From Pseudoxanthomonas helianthi (GTDB lineage: Bacteria; Pseudomonadota; Gammaproteobacteria; Xanthomonadales; Xanthomonadaceae): DNA of 64,000 nt. Where the stretch lies: assembly GCF_017939625.1 (NCBI RefSeq), contig NZ_JAGKTC010000003.1:1-64000 (forward strand), given 5' to 3'. A program made the translations under genes and the position numbers. Within the stretch, counting starts at the first letter, position 1. Each line of letters starts with the position of its first letter. Below, one piece after another: positions 11,565 through 21,793 of this stretch. Under the pieces are notes generated by a model. The model was not told where the DNA came from. It saw only the letters and a program-made list of their open reading frames with translations, and made no database searches.

Positions 11565-12176
11565 TCAACCGCGCAGCCGGCCTTCGACCGCTTCGCGCAT
11601 CGCCCGGCGCGAAAGCATGAAGTCCCAGTAGCTGCCGCCGAGCTGCCGCCACAGCACCGCGGAGCGCACCGCGGCCAGCAGCAAGGCACGGATTTCGGCG
11701 ACCACGGCCGGTTGCGCGAGGTAATGCGGATTGCCTTGCACCATCACCTTCGGCCTTAGCTGGCTAAGGGTTTCGGCGTACAGGCCACCGAGCGCGTTGA
11801 GCACGTCGGGATGCGCGCTGTCGGCTTCGGCGCGCGGTGCGATGCGGGCGATGCCGTCGCCGACCGCCCTGACCATGTCGGGTTGGCTGGCAAAGCGCCG
11901 TTCCAGCTGCAGCACGGACAGGGCCAGGCGCAACAGTGCGTCGTCCCGGGTTTGTTTGTCGAAGTATTCGCGCAGCACTCGCAGACCGGGAGCCAGCGCG
12001 CCGCTGCGGCCGTACACGGCCTCGGTGCTGGGCGCATCGATGCGGAACACGCTGTCCAGCACGGTCTTCGCCGCGGAAGGATCGGATTGGCCGTGCTCGG
12101 CGATGCGGCGCACCTGCGCCAGCGACTGGACGAGGCCGGCCAGGGCCAGCACTCGGTCTGGAAACGAAGGATTCAT
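11565..12176 (-). CDS. hflD: HflD-family protein (DUF489, high-frequency lysogenisation D homolog)
   Basis: A 203-aa all-helical protein of the HflD family, opening [22 protein letters not shown] and ending in [20 protein letters not shown]. coli HflD is a peripheral inner-membrane protein known for binding lambda CII; its own cellular role is unclear. The ATG overlaps the mnmA stop by 4 nt (12173-12176), and mnmA-hflD linkage is widespread in gammaproteobacteria, which supports the identification. The gene ends 10 nt before the RAYT-associated REP pair, which may serve as its terminator. Confidence 0.9.
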   Translation of the reverse strand: MNPSFPDRVLALAGLVQSLAQVRRIAEHGQSDPSAAKTVLDSVFRIDAPSTEAVYGRSGALAPGLRVLREYFDKQTRDDALLRLALSVLQLERRFASQPDMVRAVGDGIARIAPRAEADSAHPDVLNALGGLYAETLSQLRPKVMVQGNPHYLAQPAVVAEIRALLLAAVRSAVLWRQLGGSYWDFMLSRRAMREAVEGRLRG

Positions 12177-13288
12177 GCGGCGCGGTGGGTCAATTTCTGT
12201 TCGAGTGGAGCATCGGTGCGTTCGATCACGGCGCCGCCCAGGCAGACCTCACCGTCGTACAGCACCAGCGATTGTCCGGGCGTCACCGCGCGTTGCGCCC
12301 GGGCGAAGCGCACGGAAAGGGTGCCGTCGTCGTTGACGGTCACGTTGCAGGCTTCGTCGGGTTGGCGGTAGCGGGTCTGCGCGGTGCATTCGAACTGCCG
12401 CGCCGGCGGCGCTCCGGCAATCCAGTGCGCGGTTTCCGACCACAACTGCATCGATTGCAGCCAAGGTCCGTTGGTGTCCTGGTCGACGTACAGCACGTTG
12501 TTGGCCACATCCTTGCCGACCACGTACCACGGCGCCGCGGCGCGGCCGCGCACGCCGCCGATGTTCAGACCCTCGCGCTGGCCCAGGGTGAAGAAGAACA
12601 CGCCCGGATGCGTGCCGATCACCTGGCCTTGCGGGTCGCGCATTTCGCCTTGCTTGGCCGGCAGGTACTGGCCGAGGAACTCGCGGAAGTCGCGTTCGCC
12701 GATGAAGCAGATGCCGGTGGAATCCTTCTTGTCGTGCACCGGCAGGCCGGCGTCCTTCGCCACGCGCCGCAGGTCGGATTTCTGCATGCCGCCGATCGGG
12801 AACAGGGTCGCCGACAGCTGCGCCTGGCCCAGCTGGTGCAGGAAATAGCTCTGGTCCTTGCCGCGGTCGGCGCCGCGCAGCAGCAGCCAGCGACCGCCGC
12901 TTTCGGCGACCTGCGCATAGTGGCCGGTGGCAATCTTTTCCGCGCCGAGCTCGCGCGCCGCGTCGAGGAAATGCTTGAACTTGACCTCGCGGTTGCACAG
13001 CACGTCGGGGTTCGGCGTGCGCCCGGCCGCGTACTCGGCGAGGAAATGCTCGAACACGCCCGCCCAGTATTCGGACGAGAAATCGCGGAAGTGGAACGGG
13101 ATGCCGAGCCTGCCGCACACCGCCACTGCGTCCCTGCGGTCTTCCTCGGCACGGCACTCGCCGCTGCCGTCGTCGGCCCAGTTCTGCATGAACAGGCCCG
13201 CGACCGATTCGCCGGCTTCGACCAGCTTCAACGCGGCGACGGAGGAATCCACGCCGCCAGACATGCCCACGACAATCCGGGCGCTCAT
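12173..13288 (-). CDS. mnmA: tRNA-specific 2-thiouridylase MnmA
   Basis: A 371-aa enzyme that thiolates U34 of tRNA-Lys, -Glu and -Gln. The PP-loop is SGGVDSS (residues 10-16), which adenylates the uridine. The catalytic Cys pair is Cys98 ([12 protein letters not shown]) and Cys194 ([12 protein letters not shown]), receiving sulfur from a TusE-type relay. The C-terminal beta-barrel (about 300-371) ends with [21 protein letters not shown]. It is the middle gene of a nudix-mnmA-hflD operon, coupled to hflD by a 4-nt overlap. Confidence 0.97.
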   Translation of the reverse strand: MSARIVVGMSGGVDSSVAALKLVEAGESVAGLFMQNWADDGSGECRAEEDRRDAVAVCGRLGIPFHFRDFSSEYWAGVFEHFLAEYAAGRTPNPDVLCNREVKFKHFLDAARELGAEKIATGHYAQVAESGGRWLLLRGADRGKDQSYFLHQLGQAQLSATLFPIGGMQKSDLRRVAKDAGLPVHDKKDSTGICFIGERDFREFLGQYLPAKQGEMRDPQGQVIGTHPGVFFFTLGQREGLNIGGVRGRAAAPWYVVGKDVANNVLYVDQDTNGPWLQSMQLWSETAHWIAGAPPARQFECTAQTRYRQPDEACNVTVNDDGTLSVRFARAQRAVTPGQSLVLYDGEVCLGGAVIERTDAPLEQKLTHRAA

Positions 13289-13342
13289 GAGGCGACGTGC
13301 CCCTGGTTGCTGCCGACGCGATTACTGCATGGCACGAACTCA

Positions 13343-13364
13343 CCTCCCCTGCTTGCGGGGGAGG
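13343..13364. repeat. CCTCCCC/GGGGAGG palindromic repeat
   Basis: CCTCCCC, a TGCTTGC loop, then GGGGGAGG, in the 112-nt gap between the nudix gene and mnmA. It is probably a REP-type unit and may modulate read-through or mRNA stability in the operon. Confidence 0.55.
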
Positions 13365-13400
13365 ATGGGAGGGGGACGCCGACGATGACCCGCCGCATAC

Positions 13401-13865
13401 TCATGCCAGCTGTTGCAACAGCGACAGCGGATTGCGCCGGCCGGCGAGGAAATCGGCCACCGTCCGCCAGACCAGCGGACTGCGGTGGCGATGGCTTTCC
13501 TGTTGCAGTTCGGCCGGGGTCAGCCACAGCGCCCGCTGGATGCCGTCGTCCAGCTTGCGGTCGGCATCGTGGCGCAACGGCTCGGCGGCGAAGGCGAAAC
13601 GCAGGTAATGGCGCCCGCTTTCTTGCGCTTTCCACTGATAGGCGCCGATGAACCCGGTCAGGTTCACGTCCCAGCCGGTTTCCTCGCGGGTCTCGCGCAA
13701 CGCGGCTTCGAACAGGCTTTCGTCCGGCTCCAGGTGCCCGGCGGGCTGGTTCAGGACCAGGCGCTGGCTGGCGAATTCCTCGACCATCAGCAGCTTGCCG
13801 TCGCGCGCGACCACCGTGGCCACGGTCACGTCCGGTTGCCAGAAGCGGCCCTCGCGGTAGCTCAT
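13401..13865 (-). CDS. Nudix hydrolase (NudJ-like)
   Basis: A 154-aa protein with an intact Nudix box starting at Gly43: GHLEPDESLFEAALRETREE plus TGW, matching GX5EX7REUXEEXGU. The family hydrolyses nucleoside diphosphates linked to another moiety. NudJ enzymes act on thiamin pyrophosphate precursors and nucleoside triphosphates, and are encoded next to mnmA in many gammaproteobacteria, which is why I favour NudJ. Substrate cannot be read from sequence. The start ATG is at 13865, and the gene is divergent from clpS. Confidence 0.88.
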   Translation of the reverse strand: MSYREGRFWQPDVTVATVVARDGKLLMVEEFASQRLVLNQPAGHLEPDESLFEAALRETREETGWDVNLTGFIGAYQWKAQESGRHYLRFAFAAEPLRHDADRKLDDGIQRALWLTPAELQQESHRHRSPLVWRTVADFLAGRRNPLSLLQQLA

Positions 13866-13991
13866 GCGCGGCCTCCGCGGCGGGCAACGGGCTTGAAAGC
13901 GGCCGTGGCGGGCGTCATCTGGTCGGTATCGTCATCCATGAGGCGGATTGTGCGGGCATGTCCGGTGGCCGTCCAATCTGCGGCCATTCCG

Positions 13992-14004
13992 TATAATTGC
14001 AAGC
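13992..14004 (+). promoter_or_regulatory. TATAAT box 7 nt before the clpS start codon
   Basis: A perfect TATAAT (13992-13997) is followed by only TGCAAGC before the clpS ATG, so transcription would begin at or within a base or two of the start codon. No Shine-Dalgarno is present. This suggests a leaderless mRNA. No convincing -35 box is visible. Confidence 0.6.
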
Positions 14005-14325
14005 ATGTCGCGCAAGACCGAACACGAACACGAGCAAGGCGTGCTGGTGGAGACCGGCAAGCCCGAGGTGGCGCGCCCGCCGCTGTACCAGGTGCTGCTG
14101 CTCAACGATGATTACACCCCGATGGACTTCGTCGTCGGCGTGCTGCAGCAGTTCTTCTCCATGGACCTGGAGAAGGCCACCCAGGTGATGCTGCACGTGC
14201 ACACCCGCGGCCGCGGGGTATGCGGCCTGTACACCCGCGAGGTGGCCGAGACCAAGGTCGCCCAGGTCAACGAATACTCGCGGATGAACCAGCATCCGCT
14301 GCTTTGCACGATGGAGAAGGGCTGA
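14005..14325 (+). CDS. clpS: ATP-dependent Clp protease adaptor ClpS
   Basis: A 106-aa N-degron adaptor that delivers proteins with destabilising N-terminal residues to ClpAP. The recognition-pocket signature is visible ([13 protein letters not shown], then [21 protein letters not shown]). A 19-residue in-frame upstream extension is rejected because the family starts near [12 protein letters not shown] and because a TATAAT lies inside that extension. It is followed 110 nt later by clpA, its partner unfoldase, which is the conserved arrangement. Confidence 0.96.
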   Translation: MSRKTEHEHEQGVLVETGKPEVARPPLYQVLLLNDDYTPMDFVVGVLQQFFSMDLEKATQVMLHVHTRGRGVCGLYTREVAETKVAQVNEYSRMNQHPLLCTMEKG

Positions 14326-14435
14326 AACCGGCCGCGAGGGACCGGCTTTCCATAGCCTGAACGCTGCAATCCGGCCGGGAGATGGAATTCCGCCGCGCCG
14401 GGCGCATATTGTGGACATCCGCTTTGGAGTTCCCC

Positions 14436-16712
14436 ATGTTCAGCAAAGACCTCGAACAGACCATCGGCCAGTGCTACAAGCGCGCCCGCGAGGCGCGGCA
14501 CGAGTTCATGACCGTCGAACACCTGCTGCTGGCCCTGCTCGACAATCCGTCCGCGCAGGCCGTGCTGAAGGCCACCAACGCCGATGCCGACCGCTTGCGC
14601 GCCGACCTGGAGCAGGCGATCGAGGCCTCGGTGTCGAAGCTGGCCGACGACGATGGCCGCGACACCCAGCCGACCCTCGGCTTCCAGCGCGTGCTGCAGC
14701 GCGCCGTGTACCACGTGCAGTCCTCGGGCAAGAAGGAGGTCACCGGCGCCAACGTGCTGGTGGCGATCTTCGGCGAGAAGGATTCGCACGCGGTGTATTT
14801 CCTGACCCAGCAGGACGTGACCCGGCTGGACGTGGTCAATTACCTGTCGCACGGCATCGCCAAGCAGGGCGAGGGCGAAGAGCCCGCGGCCTCCGAGGGC
14901 GAAGGCCGTTCCGAAGGCGGCGACGGCGAAGGCAAGGGCGACGCGCTGGCCGAATACGCCAGCAACCTCAACGAGCTGGCCCGGCAGGGCAAGATCGACC
15001 CGCTGGTCGGCCGCGCCGATGAAATCGAGCGCACCATCCAGGTGCTGTGCCGTCGGCGCAAGAACAACCCGCTGTACGTCGGCGAGGCCGGCGTCGGCAA
15101 GACCGCGCTGGCCGAAGGGCTGGCCAAGCGCATCGTCGAAGGCAGCGTGCCCGAAGTGCTGCGCGACGCGGTGATCTATTCGCTCGACCTGGGTGCGCTG
15201 GTCGCCGGCACCAAGTACCGCGGCGATTTCGAGAAGCGGCTGAAGGCGGTGCTGGCGCAGCTGAAGAAGATCCCGCACGCGGTGCTGTTCATCGACGAGA
15301 TCCACACCATCATCGGCGCCGGTTCCGCCAGCGGCGGCACCATGGACGCCAGCAACCTGGTCAAGCCGGCGCTGGCCTCGGGGGAGCTGCGCTGCATCGG
15401 TTCGACCACCTTCCAGGAATACCGCGGCATCTTCGAGAAGGACCGCGCGCTGGCGCGGCGCTTCCAGAAGATCGACGTGGTCGAGCCGACCGTCGGCGAG
15501 ACCTACGAGATATTGCAGGGCTTGAAGCCGAAGTACGAAGCGCACCACGGCGTCGCCTACCTCGACGAAGCCTTGCAGGCCGCGGTCGACCTGTCGGTGA
15601 AGCACATCGGCGACCGCCTGCTGCCGGACAAGGCCATCGACGTGATCGACGAGGCGGGCGCGCGCCAGCGCCTGCTGCCGGAAGGCCAGCGCAAGCAGCT
15701 GATCGACACCGAGGAGATCGAAACCATCGTCGCCAAGATGGCGCGCATTCCGGCCAAGCAGGTCAGCGCCACCGACAAGGACGTGCTGCAGCACCTGGAG
15801 CGCAACCTGAAGATGGTGATCTTCGGCCAGGATCCGGCCATCGAGACGCTGTCGTCGGCGATCAAGCTGGCGCGCAGCGGCCTGGGCAACCCGGACAAGC
15901 CGATCGGCAGCTTCCTGTTCGCCGGGCCGACCGGCGTGGGCAAGACCGAGGTGACCAAGCAGCTCGCGCTGCAGCTGGGCATCGAACTGGTCCGCTTCGA
16001 CATGAGCGAATACATGGAGCCGCATTCGGTCAGCCGCCTGATCGGCGCGCCTCCGGGCTATGTCGGCTTCGACCAGGGCGGCCTGCTGACCGAGAAGATC
16101 GTCAAGACCCCGCACTGCGTGCTGCTGTTGGACGAGGTCGAGAAGGCGCATCCGGACATCTTCAACATCCTGTTGCAGGTGATGGACCGCGGCATCCTGA
16201 CCGACACCAACGGCCGCGAGGCCAACTTCAAGAACGTGGTCCTGGTGATGACGACCAACGCGGGCGCGGCGCAGGCTTCGCGGCGCAGCATTGGTTTCAC
16301 CAAGCAGGACAACTCGACCGATGCGATGGAAGTGATCCGCCGCAGCTTCACCCCGGAATTCCGCAACCGCCTCGACGCGGTGGTGCAGTTCCAGGCGCTG
16401 GGCTTCGAGCACATCCTGCGCGTGGTCGACAAGTTCCTGATCGAGTTGGAAGCGCTGTTGCACGAGAAGAACGTCAGCCTGTCGGCCACTCCGGCGGCGC
16501 GCGACTGGCTGGCGCAGAACGGCTTCGACCCGCTGATGGGCGCGCGGCCGATGGCGCGCCTGATCCAGGACAAGGTCAAGCGCCCGCTGGCCGACGAACT
16601 GCTGTTCGGCAAGCTGGTCGGCGGCGGCAAGGTCAGCATCGACGTGCGCGACGGCGAACTGGTCGTCGATGCGCAACCGGAACCCGAGAAACTGTTGCCG
16701 GCGACGGTCTGA
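14436..16712 (+). CDS. clpA: ATP-dependent Clp protease ATP-binding subunit ClpA
   Basis: A 758-aa Hsp100 unfoldase of the ClpAP protease. Two N-terminal Clp repeats (1-145) are followed by an acidic linker (about 148-168) and two AAA+ modules. Walker A motifs are GEAGVGKT (216-223) and GPTGVGKT (497-504), with Walker B VLFIDEIH and VLLLDEVE. The ATG at 14436 ([13 protein letters not shown]) has GGAG 9 nt upstream; an 18-residue in-frame extension is rejected. It partners with ClpS immediately upstream; clpP is not in this window. Confidence 0.97.
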   Translation: MFSKDLEQTIGQCYKRAREARHEFMTVEHLLLALLDNPSAQAVLKATNADADRLRADLEQAIEASVSKLADDDGRDTQPTLGFQRVLQRAVYHVQSSGKKEVTGANVLVAIFGEKDSHAVYFLTQQDVTRLDVVNYLSHGIAKQGEGEEPAASEGEGRSEGGDGEGKGDALAEYASNLNELARQGKIDPLVGRADEIERTIQVLCRRRKNNPLYVGEAGVGKTALAEGLAKRIVEGSVPEVLRDAVIYSLDLGALVAGTKYRGDFEKRLKAVLAQLKKIPHAVLFIDEIHTIIGAGSASGGTMDASNLVKPALASGELRCIGSTTFQEYRGIFEKDRALARRFQKIDVVEPTVGETYEILQGLKPKYEAHHGVAYLDEALQAAVDLSVKHIGDRLLPDKAIDVIDEAGARQRLLPEGQRKQLIDTEEIETIVAKMARIPAKQVSATDKDVLQHLERNLKMVIFGQDPAIETLSSAIKLARSGLGNPDKPIGSFLFAGPTGVGKTEVTKQLALQLGIELVRFDMSEYMEPHSVSRLIGAPPGYVGFDQGGLLTEKIVKTPHCVLLLDEVEKAHPDIFNILLQVMDRGILTDTNGREANFKNVVLVMTTNAGAAQASRRSIGFTKQDNSTDAMEVIRRSFTPEFRNRLDAVVQFQALGFEHILRVVDKFLIELEALLHEKNVSLSATPAARDWLAQNGFDPLMGARPMARLIQDKVKRPLADELLFGKLVGGGKVSIDVRDGELVVDAQPEPEKLLPATV

Positions 16713-16740
16713 GGGCCGTCGATCAAGTGCAGGAAACGGG

Positions 16741-16772
16741 AAGGGCGCCGGTCGATCCGGCGCCCTTTTTTC
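16741..16772. terminator. Intrinsic terminator after clpA
   Basis: AAGGGCGCCGG, loop TCGAT, CCGGCGCCCTT, then a T run. A strong rho-independent terminator 28 nt past the clpA stop. Confidence 0.92.
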
Positions 16773-16793
16773 TTGGTGGCCTGGGAAGTAGGT

Positions 16794-16873
16794 GTGGGAG
16801 CGACGTAAGTCGCGATGCTTTTGCGAAAGCGATTCGCGACTGACCGATTGCGGCATGCCGCAATCACTCCCAC
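16794..16873. repeat. Long inverted repeat, GTGGGAGCGACGTAAGTCGCGA family
   Basis: It begins GTGGGAGCGACGTAAGTCGC and ends CTCCCAC, with internal hairpins (GCGATGCTTTTGCG, TTGCGGCATGCCGCAA). It sits between convergent clpA and the S9 peptidase gene. Related copies lie at 31602-31678 and 34700-34866. Confidence 0.8.
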
Positions 16874-16909
16874 AGCGCGATTTCATGGCCAGGCTGGCGG
16901 CGATCCAGG

Positions 16910-18994
16910 CTATCGCGGATTTTTCACGTACTTCGCGAATTCCGGTCCGGCCACGCGCAGGTTCTGGCGCAAATAGGCGCTCAGGCGCTGGCCCGGTGGT
17001 TCGGGTACGGGCCCGCCGAGGTGTCGTTGCAGCATGGTTTCCATCGCGAACAGATAGGCCTCGCGCGGTACCGGGTCGACCGGCGAATGCGCGCCGTTCG
17101 GTTCCACCAGCAAGGTCATCGGACGCTTGGCCGCCTTCAGCGTCGCCGCGTAGTTCGCCACTTCGCGGATCGCCACCGTGCGGTCCGCGCCGCCGGCAAT
17201 GACCAGCAACGGACGACGCATCTTCGCCGCGTTCGCCAATGGCGATTGCGAATGCAGGCGTGCATAGGTCGCGGGGTCGGTGGAATCCAGCGACAAGGCC
17301 GCCAGGGTGTGCTTGAGCGAACGGTCGGGCAGGTCGCCCTGGTCGCCGGCCCGCAGCAGCCAGCGCATCGACCAGCCCAGGTCCGCCGGCGGCGAGCCCG
17401 CCACGCCGACCTTGAACAGCTCGGGCTGGAACGTGAGGCCCAGCAGGGTCGAATAACCGCCAAAGGAATGGCCGACGATGCCGACCCGGTTCGCATCGCC
17501 GATGCCTTGAGCGAGCAGCCAGCGCACGCCTTCGACGATGTCCTGCTGTACGCGGCCGTTGCCGTAATCGCCATTCGACGCGAAGGTGTAGTCGCGCCCG
17601 TGGCCGGTGGAACCGCGGAAGTTCGACTGGAACACCACGTAGCCGCGGTTCGCGAGGAACTGGGCGACGCCGTCGTAGCCGGGGCGGAAATGGCTGATCG
17701 GCCCGCCATGCACCTGCGCGATCAACGGCGCGCGCGCGGCATCGACGCCGGGCGGCAGCACCAGGAAGCCGCGCACGCGCAGGCCATCGGAGGCGAGGTA
17801 GGACACGGCGAGCTTGCGCGCCAGCGCGTTCTCCTTTGGCGCGGCAGCGATACCGGGATCGTCCAGGATGCGTCGGAGACCGCCGTTGCGCGGGTCGTAC
17901 AGATACCAGCGCGGCTCGCGCAGCGTGGCAGCGCGCTCCGACACCAGCCATCGCGCCGCCGGCCCGCCGCCGGCCTGCACCGCGATGTCGCGGCCAGGCA
18001 GCTTCTTCGCGATGTCCGCGACCATGGATTGCGCGGCGTCGATGCCGTAGGTCGCGGCGACGGTGCTGCGATAGCTGGCCGCGATCGGCATCTGGGTGCG
18101 CGGGTCGAGGGCGACTTCGTCGAGGTCGGCTTCGTGGCGTGGGTCTTCGTGGAGGGTCTGCAGGCGATTGTCCGCGTCGAGGCGCAGTACGCGACGGAAA
18201 TTCCCGTTCCGGGCCGCGCTGCCCGGATTGCCTTCCATCAGCAAGCTGCCGTCCGGCAAAGCCGCGAGCAGTGCCACGCGTTCCATCGGGCGCAGGCGCA
18301 GTACTTCGTGCAGCGAACCGTCGGCGGCGACGCGGTGCAATGCGTCGTGGTCGCCTTCGAAGCGGGCGAGGGCCACTACCCGGCCGCGGGCATCGAGGGC
18401 GACATCGTGGATCCAGTGCGGATCCTCGCGCAGCACGCTGCGCTTGCCGTGCGCATCCATGCGCAGGATGCGCCAGCGTTCCCCTGTGCCCGCGCGAACG
18501 CATTCGCGCAGCAGCACGGCCGCCGCCTGCGAGGGATCGACCTTGATCGGTATGCGCCGCTCGCTACCGCCGAGCATCACCCGCATGCCGGCACGGCCAT
18601 CGACGGAAATGCCGTCCAGCGATCTTGCGCCGCGCAGGAACAGCCAGCGTCCGTCGCGCGACCAGAACAACTGGTCGGCTTGGGTGCGCGCCAGCAGCAT
18701 GCGCGCGCGTCCGCCATCGGTCGGCAGCAGCCACAGGCTGCGCGTCTCGCCCTGTTCGCGCAGGTAGGCGACCAGGTCGCCGCCCGGCGAAAGCTGCACG
18801 GCGGGCAGGCTGCGGCCCTCGAGGAAATCGGTGCGCGGCAGGCGCGGCGCCGGCGGCAACGCGCGTTGCGCGGCGACGGTGGCGCGCAGAACCTGCCCCG
18901 GACCCGATCCGTGGTCTTCTTCGGCATGCGCCATCGGTGCGGTGGCGGCGGCGAACAGGGCCAGCGTTGCACAAAGCTTGCGCAAGATACCCAT
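16910..18994 (-). CDS. Secreted S9 family peptidase (prolyl oligopeptidase type)
   Basis: A 694-aa protein with a Sec signal peptide (cleavage near APMAHA, residues 19-24), an N-terminal beta-propeller-like region (about 60-430) and a C-terminal alpha/beta-hydrolase. The triad is Ser510 in GHSFGGYS, Asp604 in GGADRTV and His636 in NGAHSP. The start at 18994 lies 2 nt after the stop of the permease gene, so it is translationally coupled and is the last gene of the ytrA-ABC operon. The likely location is periplasmic. It may be a dipeptidyl or acylaminoacyl peptidase; the substrate is unknown. Coupling to an ABC transporter suggests it processes the transported peptide or a competing antimicrobial peptide. 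Confidence 0.88.
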   Translation of the reverse strand: MGILRKLCATLALFAAATAPMAHAEEDHGSGPGQVLRATVAAQRALPPAPRLPRTDFLEGRSLPAVQLSPGGDLVAYLREQGETRSLWLLPTDGGRARMLLARTQADQLFWSRDGRWLFLRGARSLDGISVDGRAGMRVMLGGSERRIPIKVDPSQAAAVLLRECVRAGTGERWRILRMDAHGKRSVLREDPHWIHDVALDARGRVVALARFEGDHDALHRVAADGSLHEVLRLRPMERVALLAALPDGSLLMEGNPGSAARNGNFRRVLRLDADNRLQTLHEDPRHEADLDEVALDPRTQMPIAASYRSTVAATYGIDAAQSMVADIAKKLPGRDIAVQAGGGPAARWLVSERAATLREPRWYLYDPRNGGLRRILDDPGIAAAPKENALARKLAVSYLASDGLRVRGFLVLPPGVDAARAPLIAQVHGGPISHFRPGYDGVAQFLANRGYVVFQSNFRGSTGHGRDYTFASNGDYGNGRVQQDIVEGVRWLLAQGIGDANRVGIVGHSFGGYSTLLGLTFQPELFKVGVAGSPPADLGWSMRWLLRAGDQGDLPDRSLKHTLAALSLDSTDPATYARLHSQSPLANAAKMRRPLLVIAGGADRTVAIREVANYAATLKAAKRPMTLLVEPNGAHSPVDPVPREAYLFAMETMLQRHLGGPVPEPPGQRLSAYLRQNLRVAGPEFAKYVKNPR

Positions 18995-18996
18995 GC

Positions 18997-20814
18997 TCAG
19001 GCCCCGGCAGCCGACGCCAGGGATTCGCGTCGCGCATACATCAGCCACAAGGCGAGCAGCGACGGCAGGCCGACCAGGCCGCAGAACGCCACCCAACCCC
19101 AACGCGCGAGCCGCGAATGCGCCTGCCGGCCGGTCAGCCACATCGCGCCAAGCAGCGACAAGGCGCAACATGCCAGCGCCAGCCAGACCATCGACCGCGG
19201 CATCGGTTCGGCCTTCGCGCGCAACGGGTCGGGCGCGGCGAACAGGTCCTGCGCGCCCAGGCACAACTGGCGCAGCACCGGCGACAGCCACCAGATGCGC
19301 GTGGTGTAGGCCACCGGCAGGTCGAGTTTCAGTTCGCGCCGCGCGACTTCGCGCGCATGGCCGTTGCCGTCGATGCGCAGCACCTGCTGGTAGGGACGCT
19401 GCAGTTCGCTCGACCACACGCCCCAGGTGTAGGTGAACGAGATCAGGTAGCCGTCGAGCAGTTCGACCACGTCCATGCGGCTGAGCTGGCCGACCGGTCC
19501 CGGCATCGCCACGCGCATCAGCGGTTGCAGCCGGTCCAGTCCGTTCGCGGCTTCGCGTCCCGGATAGAAGTACGCGGCGCGGTCGCTCAGGGCGAGCACG
19601 TTGTCGCCGGCAGGTTCCGGCGGGCTGGCCATGACTTCGCCCCGGGGCAGTCGCACGCGTTCGAAGATGCGCTGTTGCGCGGTGTCGTACTGGTAGGCGG
19701 CGTTGGCGTTGAACAGGTAGCCGGCGGCATATTGCATCGTGGGTGCCGGGAATTCCGTCGAGGAACCGGCGGCCTGTCCGTCGCCCACGCCGAGTTCGCC
19801 GCGCGGCCGCTTGTCCAGCGTGCCGTAGCCGACGTAGCGCATGCGGTCGTGGGTGAACACCCAGCGGATGTTGCGTTCGCCATCGTCGAACTCCATCGGC
19901 GCCGGATTGGTCATCGCGTTGCGTTGCGCCAGGTTGCGCAGCGGATAACGGGTGAACACGTCGGACAGCGCGATCTGCTCGCGCCACAGCGCGGCATCGG
20001 GATCCGGGCTGGCGGCGATGCCCATCAACAGCAAGTCCTTGCCCTCGGCGCGGTCGGCTTCGATGTGTCCGCCTTTCGGCGGCAGGGGCGTGTTCAGCGG
20101 ATGCGTGCCGCTCAGCGTCCAGGCCAGTTCGACGCCGAAGCCGAGCATCCACAGCAGGAAATACGCACAGACCTGCACCGGCAGCGCGGTGGCCACCACG
20201 CCGGCGGGGTTGCGCGGCGGCAGCGACGGATCGGGCTTGAAGGCGATGGCGACCAGCGTGGCCAGGAAGGCCAGCACGACGGCCTGCATCGCGATCATCG
20301 CCACGCCGGAGGCCTGCGCGAACATCAGCAACGCGGGCAGCACCACCACCGCGAACGAATAGCGCCGGTTGGCGACCATCGCGTGGGCGCCTGCCGCATA
20401 ACCGATCATCGCGATCAGCCATGCCGCCAGTGGCATCATCCAGTGGCGCAGGTCGACCACGCGCGCGGTCATCGCGTCCTGGTACAGCGCGATCAGCGCA
20501 ATCGGCAGCGCCGCGGCGACGAACAGCAGCACCGAGGACGCGCCGCCCAGCGCCCCGGCGATGCGCAGGCGGTGCAGCGGCCGGTGCAGCAGGTTCAGCC
20601 ATTGGTTCGGCCGGCGGTAGCTGCCCATCTGGTACAGGCCGAGCAGGGCGCCGATCACCAGGTAAACTGAGGCGAATACCTGGTAGACCTGCAGCGGTTG
20701 CTGGGCCAGATCGACGATGCGGCTCAGGAAGCCGAGCACGGCGACGTGCGCCACCGCCACGACCAGCGCCCAGAGCCGGAATCGCAGCAACTCGCCGCGG
20801 AACAGATTGATCAT
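18997..20814 (-). CDS. ABC transporter permease with large extracytoplasmic domain
   Basis: A 605-aa membrane protein. About six hydrophobic helices span residues 12-225, then a roughly 300-residue hydrophilic region (about 235-530) rich in Tyr, Arg and Asp, then two C-terminal helices (about 540-590). That middle region should face the periplasm and has repeating strand-like stretches. The start at 20814 has AAGGGG 8 nt upstream. It lies 29 nt after the ABC ATPase gene, and its stop is 2 nt from the S9 peptidase start. The first half resembles ABC-2 type permeases; I do not recognise a named family for the central domain. Most probably it forms the membrane part of an exporter with the upstream ATPase. 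Confidence 0.75.
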   Translation of the reverse strand: MINLFRGELLRFRLWALVVAVAHVAVLGFLSRIVDLAQQPLQVYQVFASVYLVIGALLGLYQMGSYRRPNQWLNLLHRPLHRLRIAGALGGASSVLLFVAAALPIALIALYQDAMTARVVDLRHWMMPLAAWLIAMIGYAAGAHAMVANRRYSFAVVVLPALLMFAQASGVAMIAMQAVVLAFLATLVAIAFKPDPSLPPRNPAGVVATALPVQVCAYFLLWMLGFGVELAWTLSGTHPLNTPLPPKGGHIEADRAEGKDLLLMGIAASPDPDAALWREQIALSDVFTRYPLRNLAQRNAMTNPAPMEFDDGERNIRWVFTHDRMRYVGYGTLDKRPRGELGVGDGQAAGSSTEFPAPTMQYAAGYLFNANAAYQYDTAQQRIFERVRLPRGEVMASPPEPAGDNVLALSDRAAYFYPGREAANGLDRLQPLMRVAMPGPVGQLSRMDVVELLDGYLISFTYTWGVWSSELQRPYQQVLRIDGNGHAREVARRELKLDLPVAYTTRIWWLSPVLRQLCLGAQDLFAAPDPLRAKAEPMPRSMVWLALACCALSLLGAMWLTGRQAHSRLARWGWVAFCGLVGLPSLLALWLMYARRESLASAAGA

Positions 20815-20843
20815 TTCGATTTCCCCTTGGCTGGTTCGCGCGC

Positions 20844-21758
20844 TCAGGCCACAGCCGGCGCAGCGTGGTTCTTGGTCAGGAAGGCGTTGACGGCGCGGTC
20901 CAGGCTGACCGGCATCGACTGCACGTTGCGCGCGCCGCTGTTGCGCAGGAATTGCTCGAAGCCGTCGTCCTGGTCCAGCACCAGGTAGTGGTGCAGGCCG
21001 TCGAGCCGCTGCACTTCCAGCAGGCCAGGCACGCTGCGCGGGTCGGGGCCCTTGAACGGCACGTCGGCGACCCAGTGGGTGACCCGCGCGCAGAAGTCTT
21101 CGGGCGCCGACATGTTCTTCAGCTGGCCGCGCTCGAGGATGATCAGGTTGTCGGCGACCCGCTCGATCTCCTCCATCTGGTGCGAGCAATAGATCACCGT
21201 GCATTCGTCGGTAGCGTTGCTGTACATCAGCGATTCGAGGAACGCGCGCTTGGCCACCACGTCCAGGCCCAGCGTGGGTTCGTCCAGCACCAGCAGTTCC
21301 GGCCCCTGGGCCAGCGCCAAAGCCAGGTTGAAGCCGGCGCGCTCGCCGCGCGACAACTGGCTGATCTTCTGTTCCGGCAGCACGTTGTAATGCCCGATCA
21401 CGCCGTCGAAGGCGGACTGGTTCCAGCGCGGGTAGAGGTTGCGCTGCATCGCGCTGACCTGGGTCACGCGCATCCAGCCGGGCAGGGTGTGTTCCTCGTT
21501 GACGAAGCCGACGCGGCTGCGGTCGTTCGGGGTCAGCCGCTGGCTGTCGCGGCCGAGGATGCGCGCTTCGCCCGCGGTCGGCGGCATGAAGCCGAGCAGG
21601 ATGCGGAACAGCGTGGACTTGCCCGCGCCGTTGGCGCCGACGATGGCATGGATGCGGCCGCGCGGCACGGCCAGGTCCAGGTGGTCGAGCGCGAGCTTGC
21701 TGCCATAGCGTTTGCTCAGCGCGCGGGTTTCGATGACGTAATCGGTGGAAGCATCCAT
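20844..21758 (-). CDS. ABC transporter ATP-binding protein
   Basis: A 304-aa ATPase with Walker A GANGAGKST (41-49), a signature of the form LSRGERAGF (commonly LSGGQ) and Walker B LLVLDEP, followed by an H-loop His in CSHQMEEIERV. The C-terminal about 90 residues are an extension of the kind seen in exporter and bacitracin-type ATPases. It is the second gene of the ytrA-ATPase-permease-peptidase operon (gaps of 35 and 29 nt). The GER variant in the signature is common in YtrB/CcmA-like ATPases. The substrate is unknown. Confidence 0.9.
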   Translation of the reverse strand: MDASTDYVIETRALSKRYGSKLALDHLDLAVPRGRIHAIVGANGAGKSTLFRILLGFMPPTAGEARILGRDSQRLTPNDRSRVGFVNEEHTLPGWMRVTQVSAMQRNLYPRWNQSAFDGVIGHYNVLPEQKISQLSRGERAGFNLALALAQGPELLVLDEPTLGLDVVAKRAFLESLMYSNATDECTVIYCSHQMEEIERVADNLIILERGQLKNMSAPEDFCARVTHWVADVPFKGPDPRSVPGLLEVQRLDGLHHYLVLDQDDGFEQFLRNSGARNVQSMPVSLDRAVNAFLTKNHAAPAVA

Positions 21759-21793
21759 GTCGGTCTCGCCGGAAGTGGGTTCAGTCGTCGGGG